From contig JAGTXK010000187.1 in the NCBI GenBank assembly GCA_019096195.1, positions 682,001 to 746,000 of the forward strand: a stretch of DNA of 64,000 bases, written 5' to 3'. Source of the stretch: Boletus sp. NGJ (lineage: Eukaryota; Basidiomycota; Agaricomycetes; Boletales; Boletaceae). The translations under genes and the position numbers were made by a program. Under the pieces are notes generated by a model. That model did no database searches and was not told where the DNA came from. It saw nothing but the letters and a program-made list of their open reading frames with translations. This document shows positions 27,076-39,100 of the stretch, piece by piece (the stretch's first letter is position 1; every line of letters starts with the position of its first letter).

Positions 27076-28120
27076 GTGATTCCTCAGCATTTCGGACTAC
27101 CCAATCCGCGTATCCGGAATCATTCCTGCGGACTCCGGACTCCACCCTTACAGGCTCCGGAACATGTTACGGGAGTTAGCTGGGACAGCCTGGGAGAATG
27201 GTTGATGAGTAACCAGATACCTTATCACTCGGCTGTTCACCATCACCAGATCATGTCTCAGCGCCTCAGCCTATTATTCTCCAATGTGGAAGAGGATGAA
27301 AGAGTGGCTGCCCAGCATAAATACACAGAAATCCGAGAAAAGGCAGCAAAGCAAGAGCAGACATCCCGATTGATGCCCTCCGCAACTGGATTGGGGCAAT
27401 TGGTGGAGGTGGTGATTCCAAGCCAGCGCCGGAAGGTACGTCTCCACTTCTCCAGATGATCAATAGTACTGTTCTCAGTGATCTGTTACAGCGACCACGC
27501 CAGGAATTACATGAGGAAGAAGAGGAGGTCATCCCAGAGGGGATGGTTATCCATGACACACCATGTACAAAATGCACTGTCCAGGACAAGCTGTGCCATG
27601 GGTTTCCTGGGCGGACATGCACGGTATGTGCACGACTCAAGAGTGCATGTGAGAAGTCAGGTGGGCGATCAAAGGAGAGGAAGGGGAAGGCCCCAGGTGA
27701 GTGGCACTGGTCATCCAGATGTTCTCAGACAGACTACTAATCCAATTGTTAGCAAGTCGGGTCACCATCCAGACAGTCCGGGCATCCATTGCAGGTCCCT
27801 CAGGGAGACAATTGTCTCCCAGTGTAATGGATGTCTCTGAAAATGAACTGACCAACCCAAAGGTAAAAGGGGGCCAGATTGTGACCAAAAAGGTGACTGG
27901 AAAAGTAGGCGGAAAGGGTGTGGTTGACCGGGACCGACTCCGAGAGGTCATCCAGAAGATGACCGGTCTCGAGGCACAGGTAGTGGCATCACAAGCGCAG
28001 GTGGTGGTATCACAGGCCCAACTGAAGAAGGCAGAGATGCAACTGAAAAAAGTGGAGCTGGAGCTGGAGGAGCTTATGGATGGTCTGGGGGAGCTGAAAG
28101 AGACGGTGGGGGCACTGTAG
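27076..28120 (+). CDS. cysteine-rich CxxC protein with coiled-coil end
   Basis: Exons 27076-27435, 27492-27696 and 27753-28120 give an unbroken 310-residue protein, though a further 5' exon cannot be ruled out. Its middle has a six-cysteine module CTKC-x6-C-x6-C-x2-C-x6-C (TPCTKCTVQDKLC, then RTCTVCARLKSAC) likely to bind zinc. The C-terminal 60 residues are a heptad-like coiled coil with the repeat VVASQAQVVVSQAQLKKAEM. A protein with the same layout, CIHC-x6-C-x9-C-x2-C-x6-C, lies antisense inside the chromovirus at 41.3-42.1 kb, so this is probably an element-associated gene type rather than a core gene. It sits in the centre of the inverted duplication. Function unknown; DNA or RNA binding is a guess from the cysteine pattern. 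Confidence 0.6.
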
Positions 28121-28257
28121 GGGAATGTGGGTTGTCTGTACGAAATATCACCATGAATGTATTCGTTTGTTTCAGTCTATCGCACAAAGTATCCGGGCTA
28201 ACATCCGATCCATTTTGCACCGGATCCGAGTCCGAGTCTGTCCAGCTTGCCGGAAGT

Positions 28258-28815
28258 CTAACAGTATGCTATTGGCAGATCACCCAAAAAACGCATATCG
28301 AAAAACCGGCGGGAAAATATTCCTCCATGCGACACAAACACCACTAACTCCGTCCAGACAGACTTTCGGTACCCCCTCCATGTACCATGCCTGCCACCGG
28401 ACCACCCCACAGACGTAAAACACCAACCAGCCCATGCGCCGCACGACATGCTGGCCACCAGGATGAAACGAACTCGGATCCTGCATCGCAATCACGAGCA
28501 CAGCACCATGTGAGGATGAAGCGAGCGTCCGAGTCGCATGTGAATTCACCTCCTTGACGCTCATTCGAAACACGCTCTGCCGGATATCAGCGGAGCATAT
28601 TTTGGCCGTGAGTATGCGCGCCGTAAAATACGAGGGAAGGAACACCAGCAAAAGTATGGCTGTTCCGTCATCTCTTAGTACACTCAGCTACCAAACGTGC
28701 GCGTTCAACCACGACTCGGTTGGTCACCGCTCTCGTACCCTCATAGTACTTGACCGTCGAGGATGCCTACCCATCATCATTTTCGAGACAGTCCCCGGAA
28801 AAACGACGAGACGCG
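28258..28815 (-). repeat. right arm of an imperfect inverted duplication
   Basis: Reverse-complement partner of 26240-26913. The two arms flank about 1.34 kb that carries the cysteine-rich gene. The arms have diverged by many substitutions and indels, so the event is not recent. Confidence 0.7.
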
Positions 28816-29141
28816 AACTCATCCCATACTTCACCCGATCCGTGTTAGGATGTTTCCCCGACGCAGAGCATGCATGACTTTGTGGCCAGACTCCTCTGGA
28901 ATCCGCTCCTGGTAAAGCATGGTGGACGTTTGTCATTCCGCATTCTGGTTGAACCGGGCAGGACGTCGAGTCCATGATAAAGTCAAGCACATCGTGACAT
29001 CTTTGTGTGTCAAGAGATTCGATTGAAAAACTGTTAAACACACCACCGCACGGACACGTCACAACAGCACCGACTCGAAATCATCATCGGAGACCTACAT
29101 GGATACGAAACGAAAACACAGAAAGAAGGCGCAAGTCTGGA
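28816..29141. other. spacer, no gene recognised
   Basis: No coding feature; the right end is the 3' flank of the INO80 subunit gene. Confidence 0.4.
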
Positions 29142-30474
29142 TCAAACGACATCCATCTGGCGTTCTAGCATTTTGAGATGTTCCATCCCACATGCCCCCT
29201 TCAACCAATCCTTGACCAGTCGATACTTTCGCGCCTGCGTGCACCCGCTCACGTCGCACAGTGGTTTCTCAGTCGGTAGCATCCTTACTTCCGAGGGCGG
29301 TGTGGTGTCTTGTGGGAGTATAGACAGGGGCACTGAGAACGTGAGCTTCATCCGACCGTCGGCTTGCTGAGAGGCCGGCTCTGCGTCTCCGGGGAGTGGC
29401 TTGGTAGTCGATATCCAGCGGTACATGGTAGGGATAAGTTCGACGGGTTCGAGCACCTCTCCCTCCGGTGCTTCCGAACCGTCTCGGGTAGACTGCACGA
29501 CAGCAGGCGTAGCAGAAACCGGGGTCCGATCGTCCGCGGTCGAGAGCATGTTACGCTTATTCTTTGACTTGGACTGTTTCTTGAGCAACCGGTTGATCGT
29601 CTCTGCCTGTCCGACATTGTGTTGTGCATGATGACCCCCGCGTGCGTTCTTTCACAACGCACCTTTTCGTCCTCGAGTTTCTTTTCCGTCAGGTTCTTGC
29701 GCTTGCGGGCAGTTTCTTCGCGTCGCAACGCGATCTCGGATTCGGTGAGTTGTTTCTTCTTGCGGGATGATTCTGCTGTGGCGGAAGTGAGTTTTTTGTG
29801 GGGATCCGTGGACGGACAAGGGAACCGACAAAGGGAAACGTGGGATGAATCGACCACGCTGGCGAGGACGGCTTGACGGGAAGTCATCGGACGCGTGGAA
29901 CCGCCCACTACTTCGTCTTCATCGTCCTCGTCTTCTGATTCAATATCAATGTCTGCATGAGACTCGTTGGTCATGAAGGAGGGTGGGTGGTACATGACAC
30001 ATTCGTACCCCTCGAGATGCCGCGATGTGAAGGCGGCTGGCTCGGTTCACCGCTTGGCGTGGACGCCGCTCTGCTGGAAGGTTCGTTGGGGCTGAGAATC
30101 TGAGGCAACTTGAGCTTGATCTTGAGGCGTGGTTTATGGGGCGAGGGCGGGGGAGAGAGTTCGTCTGATTCCATGTCCTGCGGGGAGCGCAGTGGGCATG
30201 CAGAAATTAACAGGACATCTCAGGCTGGATGCTCACCTCGTCTGCCTCAGGCTCGTCATCGTCGTCTTCCTCCTCTGGATCGATCCCGGTATCATCTTCG
30301 TCGTCGTGTTTGGTGTTGTCGTCATGTATCATGTCCACGTCTGAACCCTCTCCTGAGAGCTCCATATCTGTATAACACGTAGGCGATGAGGTGAACGAGA
30401 ACTAAACACGATTTTTAGATAAACTTGCCGCTCTCATGTTCGACGTTTTCCTCGTCTTCTTGACCAGAGCTCAT
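29142..30474 (-). CDS. INO80 complex subunit Ies2/INO80B (PAPA-1 and HIT zinc finger)
   Basis: Nuclear subunit of the INO80 chromatin remodeller; the yeast and human orthologues stimulate its ATPase and nucleosome sliding. Minus-strand exons 30474-30429, 30367-30237, 30177-30009, 29952-29830, 29775-29663 and 29606-29142 give an unbroken 348-residue protein. The first 120 residues are acidic and Pro/Ser-rich. The PAPA-1-like region follows (KKKQLTESEIALRREETA, then KRKNLTEKKLEDEK, AETINRLLKKQ), and the C-terminal HIT-type part has CDVSGCTQARKYR and GACGMEHL. The first intron appears to be GC-AG: only a cut at GCAAGT (30428) joins exon 1 to exon 2 in frame. The start lies 54 bases from the start of the gene on the other strand. 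Confidence 0.9.
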
Positions 30475-30528
30475 TTTCGAACTCCGACTACTCTGAATCC
30501 AAAACGAACACTGGCTACGAGCTCACGA
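30475..30528. promoter_or_regulatory. 54-base divergent promoter
   Basis: Only these 54 bases separate the ATG of the INO80 subunit (minus) from the ATG of the small membrane protein (plus). Both core promoters and leaders must overlap here or reach into the other gene. Confidence 0.55.
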
Positions 30529-30904
30529 ATGGCGTCTGCGGCGTACACCCAGCTCGAGCACGGCGACGACCACAAGATGCACCCGGTCGACCCGCGTTTC
30601 GACCATCCCCGACCGCCCGCTTGGAAACGCGCCGCACTCATCGCCCTCCTTGCGGTGCTCTTCTGGCTCGCCCTTTACTTCAGGCCCACCACTAAACCCG
30701 CACCCAAGGTCATCCACGCCTCTCGGTCCGTCACACCCCAACCTCCTTTCTTTCATATCTCATCTTCCGTCGTTTCGAACAACCACGCTCATCCATGCCG
30801 CATCTGGCAGGTATTCCAAAGAGTTCAAGTATCGACCGGCTGCGAGTCCCGTGATTACGGAGCGACTCAAGGACGGGACCGTCCGATTGCGCGGGGCGCT
30901 CTAG
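30529..30904 (+). CDS. small single-pass membrane protein
   Basis: Two exons, 30529-30725 and 30811-30904, give a 96-residue protein. An N-terminal cytosolic-looking part (MASAAYTQLEHGDDHK) is followed by one membrane segment, AALIALLAVLFWLALYF, near residues 40-56, then a basic tail holding YSKEFKYRPAASPVITERLK. I do not recognise a named family. The tail is regular and the intron is clean (donor GTCCGT, acceptor CAG), so I consider it a real gene. The positive-inside rule does not settle its orientation. Confidence 0.7.
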
Positions 30905-32146
30905 ACGTAAGCCAAACTTGGGGGGACGAGGACGAACACTGGGAACCTGGCGTCTGGGTCGTGAGTGTTTTTCGTTGGGTGCGTTCGGTCGTGACCAATG
31001 TTGATGATCTCGCTCAACTGGCAATGTGACCCCTCTCCCGCCTCCATTCCCCCCCTCGGTTTCCCATACCATTTATAACACCACTGCATTTTTAATAGTT
31101 ATTCTGTCTCGTGTGCACTCGCAATTCGAACAGATGTCATACAGCTGAAGCGCTGACGTGTGGTCGTCGTGAAAATTATAGTTTCTGACAGGTAACTAAT
31201 TCCGTATCCTCTGGTAACAAAGCAACGAGGTAAATTTGTGCAGATCACCGCTAAATCATGCTCCAATGAGCGGAAATTACGGACTTAAATCCAACGTTTC
31301 GTTTGCTAATCTAGCGCATCTAAGCATGCAAATACCACTACAAGCAGACAGGACACCTCAAATAAACGCCTAATTGCATGAATGTAAGTGTCTAGCCAAT
31401 TCAAAATTAACGACTATCCATAGATATTAGTGTGGACGTTAACACTGATGTGGGCATTCGGCCTAATGGAAAACAGTGCTCCCGAGTACTCGGAAACTGT
31501 CTTCGCTTTCCGACCACTGCAAATAGTAGAGTAGGTCACTGATTCAGTGACTAGACGCTCGATTCATAGTCGTGTCCATCATTCCTTGTAGTAACTTACT
31601 TTCCTTGCCATCCCTCAGGCTCTTCTCGCTCGCCTATGATCAGTTTAATAACGCAATGACATGGATGCACGTACATGCATGCTAGCAGACACCATCTAGG
31701 AGAACTATGAGATAGACAAACCCATCCCCACTTCTTCAGCCACGGACAGACCATACCGAACAGGGCACCGGGAAAGTGATACCGCATTCGATCACATGGA
31801 TCGCACAAGAATAACGGTCGCGTAATTGAGGTCGGAACACAGGCCCAGCGTCACGTTAGATTGAACAAAGGATGGATGGTGAGGCCTTGAGGGGACGAGA
31901 ACAAGGATCTCAATTCCCTCATGCATATGACATGTTCCGTGTTCCTATGATTCATCATGTATTACCTTCAGTGTCCTAGGAGTTTGTGTTTTAACTATAG
32001 TGTATCCATCTTATTGCTTGACCATGCCCGGGATTGTACAGCGTCAAAATCTAGTAAACAGGTACTCTGCTTACACTTTTTTTCAAAACAAGAGAGGAGA
32101 GAGGCGGCCCCTATTCGGGGCCAGGTTTACAAACCGAGAATTTTCA
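30905..32146. other. intergenic between convergent genes
   Basis: About 1.2 kb of AT-richer sequence without coding features. The genes on both sides end towards it, so it holds two terminators. Confidence 0.5.
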
Positions 32147-34421
32147 TCAACCCACATAGTCCATCGATGCCCGATCCAAACTCGATACCCGCGCATACTC
32201 CAACAATAACCTAGCCGCAACGAGACCACGTCAGGATTCTCCATCGCTCGACCCGTCCAAGACAACCCATCACGCACCGATATAGGTAGGCCGTCATATC
32301 TTCCCGCCTCCAAAACCGTTGACTCCAATTCCGTCCTGCCTTGGCGATCCGCGCCGCCAATTCATCGTGAGCGCGGAAAAATGCTACCGCATCGTATAGG
32401 TCTGCGTAGGACACTTGGATCGGGACATAGTGGACCCACGGTGCGATGCGCGACATGTACCTATCAGGCAGTCAGATCACAGTTAGAGTCGGAGATACTT
32501 GGGCGTGCGTGCGCACCATTCTGGATAGATGGTCGCCTTGAAGACGAGTGCGTTGCTCGTGATGAGACGTTTGAACCGACCAGACCACCCGTTTCCGTCA
32601 ACCTAGAGCCCACCCATGAGTCAAGCAAATATGCCTCACACAGACCGACCCAAACTCACGTCGAGTATGAACTTGTACCGCCCCTCCTCATGCCTTTCCT
32701 GTACCCTCCGAAATTCCCATAACGACTCCATCTTATCACACAATCCCTCATTCTGGTTGCACGAAATGGGTCTACCCGAAAACGCAACGTCCATCCACGC
32801 CGGATTGACCGACGTGAGCCGCACCGACTCCGGTTCCCCGACAGGGATCGTCTCTTCCCCGCCGTTGCCCTCGCCCGCGTCGTTGTGCACGCGCAACACG
32901 CTCACGTTCCCCTCGAGCGCACTCGCAAACGTGACGAGCCGCGCCCGATGTCCGTGCACCCACAACGAATTCGGGTTTGCATACATCCCCGTCGTACGTC
33001 CCCGCCAGCTGAGCCTCTCATCCACCTTGCGTTCCCACGGGACATCCCCCTCAAATGCCCCGTCTGAGTATAGATCTGGATCGAGATCATACCTCCACCC
33101 ATACGGTACCGGCGGTCGAATATCATGATGGACCAACGTTGAACAGAGCGAAAACCGCGGCACGAGCGTCGGTTGTGGGAACGGCCCTTGCTCGTGTGAG
33201 AGAAATTGGCCGTGTGTGGTAAGCAACGAGGGGTGTGTGCATGGGTTCATCGTGTCCCGATGGGAAGAAATAAAGGTCTTGGGAGACGAGGGTGGAAATG
33301 GCGGGTTAGTAGATAGGTGTGAGAGTATGGGTGGCTGGAGACGGGCAGGGGAGTCGGGGGGACATGCTTGAACCCAGCCTAGTTCCGTGATCGGAGGCAT
33401 GTCGGCACGTGTGAGTGCTGTAAGAGAGATCATTCGACGTCAAAGAAGCGTTCAACAGCAAAAGATAAATAGACAAACTCGTCCCGTTGGCAGCTGCCTC
33501 AAGTGCCATGGTCTTGAGCCGCCAGTCCGATAGCATATTTGGGTTATCAAATGGAGATAATGTGATGCGCAACGGGGGTAAATCCTGCTCTACCTCGCGG
33601 ACGAACTCGAGAATGCTATCGACTGTGTCTTGTAACGCTTGGCTGCCTTGCTGGAGGGTCGAACGGACGACCTCGAGACGAGGATGCGTGTCCGTCTTCT
33701 GGACGGTCACGAGGCCCTCGTGTCTCTCAAGCTCTTCCTGCGTGAGCGCCAACTCGGCCGGATCGATCCCCAAGAAGGGTTCGATGTCGTCGAATATCTC
33801 GTCGTACTCGTCGGGTAGCTGGACGTCATGTTTGACGACATAGTCCCACCTAGATAACGATCACCTCCGCATTTCCACACGTGACACATCAATTGACCGG
33901 TCGCAACCGACGCACCATTTATCGAACCCGAGTGGCGGCGCCCGCCGGTAACGTCGTTTGTACTCTGAAACGGCCTCGTCGAGGGTTTTGCTCGCCCGGG
34001 CGCGTTTCGCTTCCCATGCAGCTTCGGCATCGCGGATGAGTTGGAATATGGGGTGGGGACCGTTTGGATTGACGATGAGGAGTCCGTCGGGGGTGATTGT
34101 ATGCTTTCCAAGGGGCTGGCCCTGGCGCTCTGTGCGCTGTTGCTTTGGCGTTTTTTCTGACCCTTGGGGCACCTCGAGGTCCAATTCGACAAGCTCCCCC
34201 GGGACAACAGGACCACTTGCCAAGTCGATCTCGCGATCAAAGTCGAGATTCATTTCAAAGGGCGGGTCGAACACGGACTGGATGTGCGAGCGACGGAGGC
34301 GAGAAGAGTGAGGTGCCAAAAGGGAATGGAGGCCCGAGATAGTGAGCACAGAGGCCAGCAGGATCACGGTAAACGCTCTCTGTGTGACAATCCACCTCAT
34401 TCTCACCCAGCCAAGGACCAT
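32147..34421 (-). CDS. glycosyltransferase family 90 (CAP10-like), type II membrane protein
   Basis: Golgi-type glycosyltransferase of the CAP10/GT90 family, which in Cryptococcus includes beta-1,2-xylosyltransferases. Minus-strand exons 34421-33916, 33849-33479, 33417-32660, 32602-32517, 32460-32278 and 32210-32147 give an unbroken 655-residue protein. A signal anchor AFTVILLASVLTISGLHSLL lies near the N-terminus, then a stem and the family entry RRAPPLGFDKWWDYVVKH. The catalytic half has WRGRTTGMY, then DVDGNGWSGRFKRLI, SNALVFKATIYPEW and WVHYVPIQVSYADL. The end is AYLYRLLLEYARVSSLD. An in-frame ATG at 34475 would add 18 residues, and one at 34400 would remove seven; I chose 34421 as the one closest to the anchor with enough basic residues. 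Its sugar donor and acceptor cannot be told from sequence. Confidence 0.9.
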
Positions 34422-35558
34422 GTCCGAACTGGGGTATGGGAAAGGGGAACTGGTGCTATAGCTGCAGCTGGGCACGGAAGAGGGTCAGACTGAGAGGGTG
34501 ATGGACAGCATCGTTTCAATCAAACGTGGTCGTGATAACTTGAAACTTGACCCGGCCCGCGGACGCGGCGGAAGCTTTAATTCCCACTTGACCCAACTTG
34601 CAGAGATGGAAGGAATCTTGAATTGAATTGAACCTGAGGGATTCGCCACGGGCAAATCTTTGTCAGTGATAGGTTTGCTCGAGGACGGGCCTGGTGGCGT
34701 GCGGCGTCAATTCGATGATGGGCATCAGGCTGTCTTGTGGAAAGGGCGGGAGAATCGAATCTTGTCTAGGAGGGAAACTAGACGAGTTTCCAGTACTTTA
34801 TCGTCCTCTGGTGTGTTGACAACCGGCCATCCAGAAGTTAATATTTAATGTCAATCCGTTGCATGAGCATATTGTCACAATGTGTATGACCACCGAAGGT
34901 GACCGTGACAGGCTACACTTCTAGCGCCAAGCGAAGTTAGCGCTAAGGTCCCGTTTTCCTTGCTTCAAGGTTGGCGGGCTAACTTCGGTTAACTTCGGCT
35001 AGGCTGGGCAGCGCTCGGCTAATGTACTCACCTTTGTATAATGTAAGCGTCATGTGAGTTGTTATCATGTGATGAATCCTGGTCATGTGAGCAACTCTGG
35101 TCACATGTTCATGCATCACACGTCAGAGCGGTGTTGCCCGCATCTCCGAATCTCCGATACTCCGAGTCACATGCAGTTTCCCGCGCACTGACCTGGGGCC
35201 CCCCACCTCATGTGTGCCCGCCACCAATACACCAATTGCACTCACCGTCTCACGTCGTCTTCTGACGATTCTTCTGTTCATTCTGTTCGCTCTACAGTGT
35301 CCGTCACTCAAGGGCGGCACGTCTGTGGCCGGCCCATCTCTGCACCGGCCACTCCAAAATTGAAAATTTAGACAGAAACATGGGTAAATTCGTGTAATTG
35401 TGCATTTTTGAAAAATGTCTGTGATTATGTAATCATTCACTTTTGAGAGGATGGAATGGAGAGTGAAATGTTGGGAATCATGACCTGCCCAATGAAATGA
35501 CAGAGATGGGCCAAAGCCCACTGTGCTTCTGGAGCGAAGACCTATGATTCTGGCTTCA
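34422..35558. other. intergenic with repeated E-box-like palindromes
   Basis: No gene. Around 34920-35010 AAGTTAGCGCTAA and GGTTAACTTCGGCTA form small imperfect palindromes. At 35050-35090 TCATGTGA occurs three times (35050, 35065, 35083), with TCACATG following at 35099-35106. Confidence 0.4.
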
Positions 35559-36128
35559 TGTCATATCCCATGTAATTCTACAAGTCCAACTCCGGCACTC
35601 TGTCCATAACTCTGGCACGTTCTCCCTCGGAGTATGTCCTCATACCCTCGGACTTGTAACACCCTCACTATAGTATTCATACTTCTCCTTTCGTACATAA
35701 CCTATGCTTCTTCATCTGTCCTAGTCCTGCCTTATAGTTGTCTCCGACCCAGTGTCTGTCTTGCTTAGGAGCACTGCTCTGGCGAGGTCCCATCTCCATC
35801 CCATTACTCATTACACCTTACGAACTCCATTACTAATACCTTCGTTCCGATCGTATATAAACCCTCTGTACTACTCCTGTAAAGTCAGTTTGAATATCAA
35901 CTCTGAACACTCCTCCTGTCTCCTGTCCGAGTCTCAATGACTCACTCCGACCCTCTGCTTGACTTGATGTTCGACTATGTCGAGTCCAAACCTCTGATCC
36001 TCCTACGTCTTTGAAATTCGGGACATCGGACTCGAGCAAGGGTGCACCACATAAGGTGAAGCCAAGTCCTGACACTCTCAAGTAACTCCGGTCCTTCGGA
36101 GTTTCATCGGAGTTGTCCGTTCTTAACA
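35559..36128 (+). repeat. 5' LTR of the chromovirus
   Basis: Begins TGTCATATCCC and ends TTCTTAACA; 570 bases, equal in length to the 3' LTR. A TATA box TATATAA lies at 35854-35860. Confidence 0.9.
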
Positions 36129-39100
36129 GTATATTTGAACTCCCACTTGCAATGAGTCTCTCATAATATGGCTACACGTACTACTAGATCCCAGACTCAC
36201 GCCATTGGCACAAACCCCTCCGCATCCCCACGTTACAACCCGTTGAGTGCATTCAGCAGCAGTTGGTGAGGCCCAGAACTCGTCAACCAGTTCCGAAGTT
36301 TCTCTGCTCGACGAATTCCCACCTCTGCCTCTCAGTTGCAACCACTCCCGGAGTCCCCTACTCCAGGAGTGTGCATCATCAAGTTACCCACTGATGACTC
36401 CTCCACCACCTCCCCGCTCACAAGCTGACACTCAAGTCAATGAGTGCAGGCTGCCCTCTTCCGAAACGACAACATCCCGGACTTCCCCAGAGATGACCCG
36501 TCAGATGATGATCCCAACTTCCCCAATGATGACGCTCCCTCAGACTCTGACAACAAGCACATCCCACGAGACACTCTTGCACTGCTCACTGGTGCCATTA
36601 AAGGCCTCACTTGCTTCACGCGTTGTCCCTCCGATCACACTCCATGCACTAAGGTCCTGGAACTGGACCAGTTTGATGGGACTGAGCCCCACAAACTCTG
36701 GGTCTTCCTGGTTCAGTGCAAACTTAACTTCTAAGACCGCCCAAAGGCTTTCAGGATGGACCACGCTAAAGTCACCTTTGTGCAGTCCTACCTAAAGGGC
36801 ATGGCTCTGGAGTGGTTCGAACCGGACCTCCTCCAGATAGAAGATCCCACTTTCCATCCGCTCTGGATGGACAACTTTAAAGAGTTCATTCTAGAGCTCC
36901 AGACCAACTTCGGTCCACACAACCCCATCAGAGATGCAGAGCACCAGCTCGACCACTTGTTGATGAAGGATACCCAACACATCAACAAGTACATGGTCGA
37001 GTTCAACTGGATCGCTTCGCAAGTCCGTGGTTATGGAGAAGGTGCCCTCTGACACCACTTCTATAATGGTCTGCCAGACTGCATCAAGGATGAGATATCG
37101 CAGGTTGGGAAACCCCTGACGCTCTCCAAACTCCGAAGCCTTGCACACGCCATCAATGCACACTATTGGGAGTGCAAGTTGGAAGTTAGCAGGCAGACTA
37201 AAGCATCAACCCCATCCTCCACCCCGAAACCATCCACCCCCACCACATCATCCTCTCCGTGCCCCTCTGGTAGTGCCAAGGACTCCAAGGAGTCCAAAGG
37301 AAAAGGAGCTACCACCTCTGCCCATCCAAAGCCGGACTTGTTGTCCAAATTAGGGAAAGATGGCAAGCTCACTTTGGATGAAAGAAAGCACAGGTTCGAC
37401 AACAAGCTCTGCATGTTCTGTGGCCAAGCTGGTCACATGGCAAAGGACTGTCTAAAGTCGACCTCCAGCGCATCCAAGGGTCACACTGCAACCACAACTC
37501 CAGAAACCAAACTGGAAGTCTCCACTTCGGAGGCAAAAAAATAATCCGCGACCTCCATGACTCTGCACAGACTGGAGGTTGTGTTGAACCCACATGTGCA
37601 GCTAAGGAGATTCGCCTCAACATATCCACTCTTTCCAACCCCAAATTCCTCATGCCCTCTGTCTCCTTAGTCTCCTACCCAATTCCGCCCTTTTCCATGC
37701 TCGTAGATTTGGGCTCCTCCGATTGTTTCATAGATACTACTTTCGTAAATAAAAATGAACTTTCAACCTACCCCATCCCTCTGCTCCAACTCTGTCTCTT
37801 CGACGGAACTACCAATAGCACGATCATCTGAGCCACCAACCTCTCAGTCTGCTTCACAACCGGTGACATCACCCCAATGACTTTCTATGTCACTCCGCTG
37901 GACTCCGCCTGTTCTATTGTTCTAGGACATAACTGGCTCACCCGCCACAATCCATTGATTGACTGGGTCACAAGCAGTATCACGTTCTGTTCATCTGAGC
38001 AGCGTTTGCCAGCAACCCCGAGCTCCCCTCCGCAGCCTCCGGAATCCCTTCCTCTGGCTGACACCCCACCCAATCCACTGCATTTCTCTGACCGCAAAGC
38101 TCTGCCCATCGCACTCGTTAGTGCACCAGCATTCGCACTAGCTTGTCACCTTGAGGGCTCCGTCCAATTCAGCTTGCAACTCCGTTCCCAGGAGAGCGAT
38201 CTCTCCTCCACTTCCATCACTCCCCCAGAACCAGTCGATCTTTCCGGTGTTCCTCCGGAATATCATAACTTCCTGGATGTTTTCAGCAAGAGCAAAGCTT
38301 CCCAGCTTGCTCCACACTGGGAACACGATCTGATGATTGACCTGGAGGAAGGAGCCTCTCCTCCCTTAGGAATCACATACTCCCTTTCCACCTCCGAACT
38401 TGGCTCTCTCCATGCTTTCCTCGATGAGCACCTAGCCATGGGCTTCATCAGACCCTCTTCCTCCACCCATGCTGCCCCAGTCCTCTTTGTCCACAAAAAG
38501 GACGGTTCACTCTGCCTTTGTGTCGACTTCCGAGGACTTAACAAGATCACAAAGAAAGACCGCTACCCACTCTCCATATCTCTGACCTCCTAGACGCTCC
38601 GAGCCGCACTAAGATTTACACCAAGATCGATCTCCGGCATGCCTATCACTTGGTCTGCATTGCTGACAGAGACGAATGGAAAACGTCTTTCCGAACATGC
38701 TATGGCTCCTATGAGTGACTGGTAATGCTGTTTGGCCTTACCAATGCCCCCACGGCTTTTCAACAGTTTATCAACACTGTTTTTGCAGATCTTTTAGATG
38801 CTAGCATGATCGTCTACCTGGACGACATCCTGATCTTCTCCGTGGATAAAACCGCTCACAGAGAACATGTCCAGGAAGTCCTCCGACAACTCCGCAAACA
38901 TGGCCTGTATGCAAAACCCGAGAAATGCAAATGGTCCACCGACACTATGGAGTACCTCGGCTACATCATCACTCCCTCTGGCCTTACAATGTCTTCAGAC
39001 AAAGTCAAAGCCATGCAGGACTGGCCGGAACCTTGTAAGGTCAAGGACATCTAATCCTTCCTTGGATTCGCCATCTTCTACTGGCGTTTCATCGCCAATT

